Made by a program: the position numbers and the translations under genes. DNA of 64,000 nt from Bacillus inaquosorum KCTC 13429 (GTDB lineage: Bacteria; Bacillota; Bacilli; Bacillales; Bacillaceae), in assembly GCF_000332645.1 (NCBI RefSeq), contig NZ_AMXN01000007.1:124001-188000 (forward strand). The letters run 5' to 3'. Under the pieces are notes generated by a model. That model saw only the letters and a list, made by a program, of their open reading frames with translations. It made no database searches and was not told the DNA's origin. Position 1 is the first letter of the stretch; every line of letters starts with the position of its first letter. Shown here in pieces: positions 60,458 through 64,000 of the stretch.

Positions 60458-60856
60458 TTGAGTGATGAAAAAATGGATCTCTATTTGCAGCAAGGAATGT
60501 ATGGGCCCTTGGAGACAAAGCCAGACGAGCGCCATTTGTTTTTAGGCTCATTAAGGGAAAGAGTCCTTTTGGCACTGACAAAAGGACAGGTGCTCAGAAG
60601 CAAACCGTATGAAGAAGCGGAACACGCACTCAAAAACAGCAAAAACATCACTCTTTTGATTAATGGAGAGCTTCAGTACCAGTCTTACTCTCCCTATATC
60701 CAAATGGCGAACCGGAACGGAGTGAACTTCAAGATCGTATCTGATCTTCAGTTTCATACGCCTTTAGGCCTTGTAATTGCGGCTGATATCGCTATGAATC
60801 GTGAATTGATATATGTTCAGGACGACATTTTTAACCGGTCAGTGCTGAAACCTTAA
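60458..60856 (+). CDS. yueI: YueI, DUF1694 protein
   Basis: 132-residue soluble protein of family DUF1694, which folds like the L7Ae/L30e RNA-binding group in solved relatives. The central RERVLLALTKGQVLRSKPYEEAEHALK and NITLLINGELQYQSYSPYIQMANRNGVNFKIVSD parts support that fold, so RNA or nucleotide binding is plausible but untested. TTG 60458 follows GGGAGGACG. Ends in a compact terminator. Confidence 0.88.
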   Translation: MSDEKMDLYLQQGMYGPLETKPDERHLFLGSLRERVLLALTKGQVLRSKPYEEAEHALKNSKNITLLINGELQYQSYSPYIQMANRNGVNFKIVSDLQFHTPLGLVIAADIAMNRELIYVQDDIFNRSVLKP

Positions 60857-60857
60857 G

Positions 60858-60884
60858 AGACAAACGGATCGTTTGTCTTTTTGT
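60858..60884 (+). terminator. terminator of yueI
   Basis: 9-bp stem AGACAAACG/CGTTTGTCT with a three-base loop, then TTTTTG. Confidence 0.85.
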
Positions 60885-60893
60885 TCATGGCAA

Positions 60894-60922
60894 TTCACTT
60901 ACAACTGGAGATAAGATATAAT
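60894..60922 (+). promoter_or_regulatory. sigma-A promoter of pncA-pncB
   Basis: TTCACT (60894-60899), 17-base spacer and perfect TATAAT (60917-60922), about 30 bases before pncA. Confidence 0.7.
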
Positions 60923-60952
60923 GTTCTCATACTGATGGCGGGGAGGCCGGCT

Positions 60953-61504
60953 ATGAAAAAAGCACTTATTTGTATTGATTATACGAATGATTTTGTGGCG
61001 AGTGACGGAAAATTGACCTGCGGGGAGCCCGGCAGAATGATTGAAGAGGCGATCGTCAATTTAACCGAAGAATTCATCACAAACGGTGATTACGTCGTAT
61101 TAGCAGTAGATTCTCATGATGAAGGGGATCAATATCACCCTGAAACCCGTCTTTTTCCTCCGCATAATATAAAAGGCACGGAAGGAAAAGATCTGTACGG
61201 AAAGCTTTTGCCTCTATATCAGAAACATGAACATGAACCAAATGTTTACTACATGGAAAAAACGAGATATTCTGCTTTTGCGGGTACTGATTTAGAGCTC
61301 AAACTCAGAGAGCGGCAGATTGGCGAGCTGCATCTTGCCGGCGTCTGCACAGATATTTGTGTGTTGCATACAGCGGTTGACGCATACAACAAAGGTTTCC
61401 GGATTGTTGTGCACAAACAGGCTGTTGCCAGCTTTAATCAGGAGGGGCACACGTGGGCTCTTTCCCATTTTGCAAACAGCATCGGAGCGCAAGTGGCAGA
61501 GTAA
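60953..61504 (+). CDS. pncA: nicotinamidase
   Basis: Hydrolyses nicotinamide to nicotinate in NAD salvage. 183 residues with the catalytic triad D9 (CIDYTNDF), K103 (EKTRYSAF) and C136 (GVCTDICV); metal-binding His/Asp in DSHDEGDQYHPE. ATG 60953 lies behind GGGAGGC; the frame upstream reaches back into the terminator. 15 bases before pncB, which uses its product. Formerly yueJ. Confidence 0.96.
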   Translation: MKKALICIDYTNDFVASDGKLTCGEPGRMIEEAIVNLTEEFITNGDYVVLAVDSHDEGDQYHPETRLFPPHNIKGTEGKDLYGKLLPLYQKHEHEPNVYYMEKTRYSAFAGTDLELKLRERQIGELHLAGVCTDICVLHTAVDAYNKGFRIVVHKQAVASFNQEGHTWALSHFANSIGAQVAE

Positions 61505-61519
61505 GGAAGGGGAAAAACA

Positions 61520-62992
61520 GTGTTAGAGTACGGATTTAAAGATGACAGCCTGTCATTACATACAGACCTTTATCAAATCAACATGGCAGAAACTTACTGG
61601 AGAGACGGCATTCATGAAAAGAAAGCGATTTTTGAGCTTTTTTTCAGAAGGCTTCCGTTTGAAAATGGTTATGCGGTATTTGCGGGCTTGGAAAAAGCCA
61701 TCGAATACTTGGAAAATTTCAAGTTTACGGATAGCGACCTGAGTTATTTACAGGGTGAACTCGGGTATCATGAAGATTTTATTGAATATTTGCGCGGTTT
61801 ATCTTTTACAGGTTCTCTTTACTCCATGAAAGAAGGAGAGCTCGTCTTTAACAATGAGCCGATTATGAGGGTGGAGGCCCCCTTGGTAGAAGCGCAGCTG
61901 ATTGAAACGGCTTTGCTCAACATTGTGAACTACCAAACATTAATCGCAACAAAGGCTGCCCGGATTAAAGGCGTCATCGGCGATGAAGTCGCACTTGAAT
62001 TTGGAACAAGACGGGCGCATGAAATGGATGCAGCCATGTGGGGAGCGAGAGCAGCTTTAATCGGCGGCTTCAGCGCAACAAGCAATGTAAGAGCTGGAAA
62101 GCGCTTTAATATCCCGGTATCCGGCACGCATGCGCATGCGCTTGTGCAGGCTTACCGCGATGAATATACAGCTTTCAAAAAATACGCGGAAACGCATAAG
62201 GATTGCGTCTTCTTAGTCGACACGTATGACACGCTTCGTTCAGGCATGCCGAATGCGATTAGAGTTGCTAAGGAATTCGGAGACCGCATCAATTTCATTG
62301 GCATCCGCCTGGACAGCGGCGATTTGGCGTACCTGTCAAAAAAAGCCCGGAAAATGCTTGATGAAGCAGGGTTTACAGACGCGAAAGTCATTGCTTCAAG
62401 TGATTTGGATGAGCATACCATTATGAATTTAAAGGCTCAGGGAGCGCGCATTGATGTCTGGGGTGTCGGTACGAAGCTGATTACAGCCTATGACCAGCCG
62501 GCTCTCGGCGCGGTTTACAAGCTTGTTGCCATTGAAGAAGACGGGAAAATGGTCGACACGATTAAAATTTCGTCCAATCCTGAAAAAGTGACGACACCGG
62601 GCAGAAAGAAAGTGTACCGCATTATCAATCAGTCCAATCATCATTCTGAAGGCGACTATATTGCGCTTTATGATGAGCAGGTGAATGATCAGAAGCGGCT
62701 CAGAATGTTCCACCCGGTTCATACATTCATCAGCAAATTTGTCACGAATTTTTATGCGAAGGATCTTCATGAGCTGATTTTTGAAAAGGGTATTCTTTGC
62801 TATCAAAACCCTGAGATCTCAGACATACAGCAGTATGTGCAGGATAACCTCAGCCTGCTGTGGGAGGAATATAAGAGAATCAGCAAGCCGGAGGAATATC
62901 CGGTTGATTTAAGCGAGGACTGCTGGAGCAATAAAATGCAGCGGATCCACGAAGTGAAAAGCAGACTTGATGAAGAGCTTGAAGAAGAATAA
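61520..62992 (+). CDS. pncB: nicotinate phosphoribosyltransferase
   Basis: Converts nicotinate and PRPP to nicotinate mononucleotide with ATP hydrolysis, the next step after PncA. 490 residues: N-terminal SLHTDLYQINMAETYW, catalytic-site EFGTRRAHEMDAAMWGARAA (about 157-176), phosphate-binding GIRLDSGDLAYLSKKARKML and GVGTKLITAYDQPALGAVYKL. GTG 61520 follows AAGGAAGGGG. Co-transcribed with pncA. Formerly yueK. Confidence 0.96.
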   Translation: MLEYGFKDDSLSLHTDLYQINMAETYWRDGIHEKKAIFELFFRRLPFENGYAVFAGLEKAIEYLENFKFTDSDLSYLQGELGYHEDFIEYLRGLSFTGSLYSMKEGELVFNNEPIMRVEAPLVEAQLIETALLNIVNYQTLIATKAARIKGVIGDEVALEFGTRRAHEMDAAMWGARAALIGGFSATSNVRAGKRFNIPVSGTHAHALVQAYRDEYTAFKKYAETHKDCVFLVDTYDTLRSGMPNAIRVAKEFGDRINFIGIRLDSGDLAYLSKKARKMLDEAGFTDAKVIASSDLDEHTIMNLKAQGARIDVWGVGTKLITAYDQPALGAVYKLVAIEEDGKMVDTIKISSNPEKVTTPGRKKVYRIINQSNHHSEGDYIALYDEQVNDQKRLRMFHPVHTFISKFVTNFYAKDLHELIFEKGILCYQNPEISDIQQYVQDNLSLLWEEYKRISKPEEYPVDLSEDCWSNKMQRIHEVKSRLDEELEEE

Positions 62993-63035
62993 AGAAAACT
63001 GGCCATTCGTTCGCGAAGAGGCCAGTTTTCTTTGT
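62991..63035 (+). terminator. terminator of pncAB
   Basis: Stem AAAGAAAACTGGCC with complement and a 15-base loop, followed by TTTGTG. Confidence 0.83.
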
Positions 63036-63128
63036 GTATATATTATTTTTCATGTTTAGACAATTTTCGTCAAATTATTTGATATACTTAGGGGTGAAAG
63101 CCGCGCGCATTGTAAGGGGGATAAACCA

Positions 63129-64000
63129 ATGAGGGTGTTTGTTGCAAGACAGCCTATTTTTAATAGAAAAGAACAGGTTGTTGCTTATGAACTGCTGTAT
63201 AGAGAGAGTGAAGAGAATGTGTATAGCGCTAAAGACGGCGATCAGGCAACAACAGATTTGGTGATCAACAGCTTTTTAAACATCGGTATTGAGAAGCTGA
63301 CGGAAGGGAAACGCTGTTTTGTTAATTTTACGGAAAGCCTGATGTTCTCGAATCTTCCCACCTCCTTCAATCCGAAACAGCTTGTCATTGAGATCCTTGA
63401 AGATATACCGATCACGCCGGCCCTCATCTCAAGATGCAGAGAGCTGAAAAAAATGGGGTATATGCTGGCGCTCGATGATTTTTATGCCATAAATCCGCAA
63501 AATGAAGACTTACTGGAAAAGCTCATGAGCTATATTGATATATTGAAAATTGATTTTCTCAAAACAACACGAATGGAACGCAGAAAAATTTTGCAAACCT
63601 ACGGCTGCAGCGGTTTGATTTTTTTAGCGGAAAAAGTAGAGACCCGAAAAGAATATAAACAGGCAGCCCAAGACGGATTTCAATTATTCCAGGGCTACTT
63701 TTTCAGCGAGCCGCGCATTATCAGCGGGCATGATCTGTCGACTCATTTCTATTCTTATTATGAACTGCTTAACGAATTGAGCAAAGAACAGCCTAACATA
63801 AAACGTGTGACAGAGTACATAGAGCGGGATTTATCACTGTCCTATCAAATCTTAAAATTTTTAAACTCATCCCACAGCAGACTGAGCCAGAAAATTGAAA
63901 GCATTCAACAGGCTATTATGCTGCTTGGCTTTAATGAAATCAAACGGTGGATATACATTCTTTCCTTTAAGGATTTAAGCAGAAAAGGGAATTCCAGCAA
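63129..64000 (+). CDS. yuxH: EAL/HDOD-domain protein, c-di-GMP phosphodiesterase PdeH, partial
   Basis: Begins an EAL-domain protein (about 1-200) with a following HDOD domain (from about 200), renamed PdeH in B. subtilis, where it degrades c-di-GMP. The EAL signature reads YELLYR, the metal site DDF is present as LALDDFYA, and EKVE follows (about 178). The reading frame is open to the window end after 290 codons; the C-terminus is missing. ATG 63129 follows AAGGGGG. Upstream TTCGTCAAA (63066) and TATACT (63083) suggest a promoter and possible Spo0A box. Confidence 0.92.
   Translation, partial: MRVFVARQPIFNRKEQVVAYELLYRESEENVYSAKDGDQATTDLVINSFLNIGIEKLTEGKRCFVNFTESLMFSNLPTSFNPKQLVIEILEDIPITPALISRCRELKKMGYMLALDDFYAINPQNEDLLEKLMSYIDILKIDFLKTTRMERRKILQTYGCSGLIFLAEKVETRKEYKQAAQDGFQLFQGYFFSEPRIISGHDLSTHFYSYYELLNELSKEQPNIKRVTEYIERDLSLSYQILKFLNSSHSRLSQKIESIQQAIMLLGFNEIKRWIYILSFKDLSRKGNSS

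Overview
The window is a chromosomal segment from a member of the Bacillus subtilis species complex. Gene order and protein sequences match, gene for gene, the B. subtilis 168 block running from lytH/lipA to yuxH (pdeH). Strong AAGGAGG-type ribosome binding sites, frequent TTG and GTG starts, sporulation genes, the bacillibactin operon and the Yuk/Yue type VII secretion locus all fit. Several proteins, PaiA and PaiB most clearly, seem to differ noticeably from what I recall of strain 168, so a sister subspecies or close species is likelier than 168 itself. That is inference from memory, not a computed distance.

Layout. 1-6000: truncated lytH, lipA, sporulation lipoprotein yutC, yutD-yutE-yutF, yutG, coat protein yutH. 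6008-9443: hom-thrC-thrB threonine operon with a textbook promoter. 9508-16774: yuxL peptidase, Fe-S genes yutI and yutM, yuzD, NDH-2-like yutJ, yuzB, CNT transporter yutK, dapF. 16775-18430: an AT-rich patch with a decayed MarR-type regulator gene, its apparent paired operators, and paiA-paiB. 18432-28180: guaC, yuzG, yumC, yumB, yuiA-yuiF, BioY (yuiG). 28234-42190: yuiH, then the Fur-controlled siderophore block of besA and dhbA-C-E-B-F with an MbtH-like gene. 42196-45453: yukJ, ald and its activator adeR. 45486-56186: an orphan promoter-terminator unit followed by the type VII secretion operon yukE-yukD-yukC-yukB-yueB-yueC. 56250-64000: yueD, yueE, yuzF, a DUF2283-like gene, yueF, yueG, yueH, yueI, NAD-salvage genes pncA-pncB, and truncated yuxH.

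How the genes work together. DhbA/C/B make 2,3-dihydroxybenzoate, DhbE activates it, the DhbB carrier domain presents it, and DhbF (C-A-T-C-A-T-TE) with MbtH adds Gly and Thr and cyclises three units into bacillibactin. BesA hydrolyses the trilactone to release iron. Each transcription unit has its own Fur box. The Yuk/Yue proteins form one WXG100 secretion machine, with YueB also known as the phage SPP1 receptor. Regulatory sites read directly from the sequence include two Fur boxes, a BirA operator, the AdeR palindrome that doubles as a terminator, a PurR-like box at guaC and an unassigned palindrome at yuiF.

Nearly everything is ordinary B. subtilis-group core genome. I found no convincing undescribed multi-gene system. 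The best leads are the decayed MarR gene with preserved operators, the orphan ~255-nt transcription unit upstream of yukE, the yuiF operator and the mosaic-looking section of yueB.
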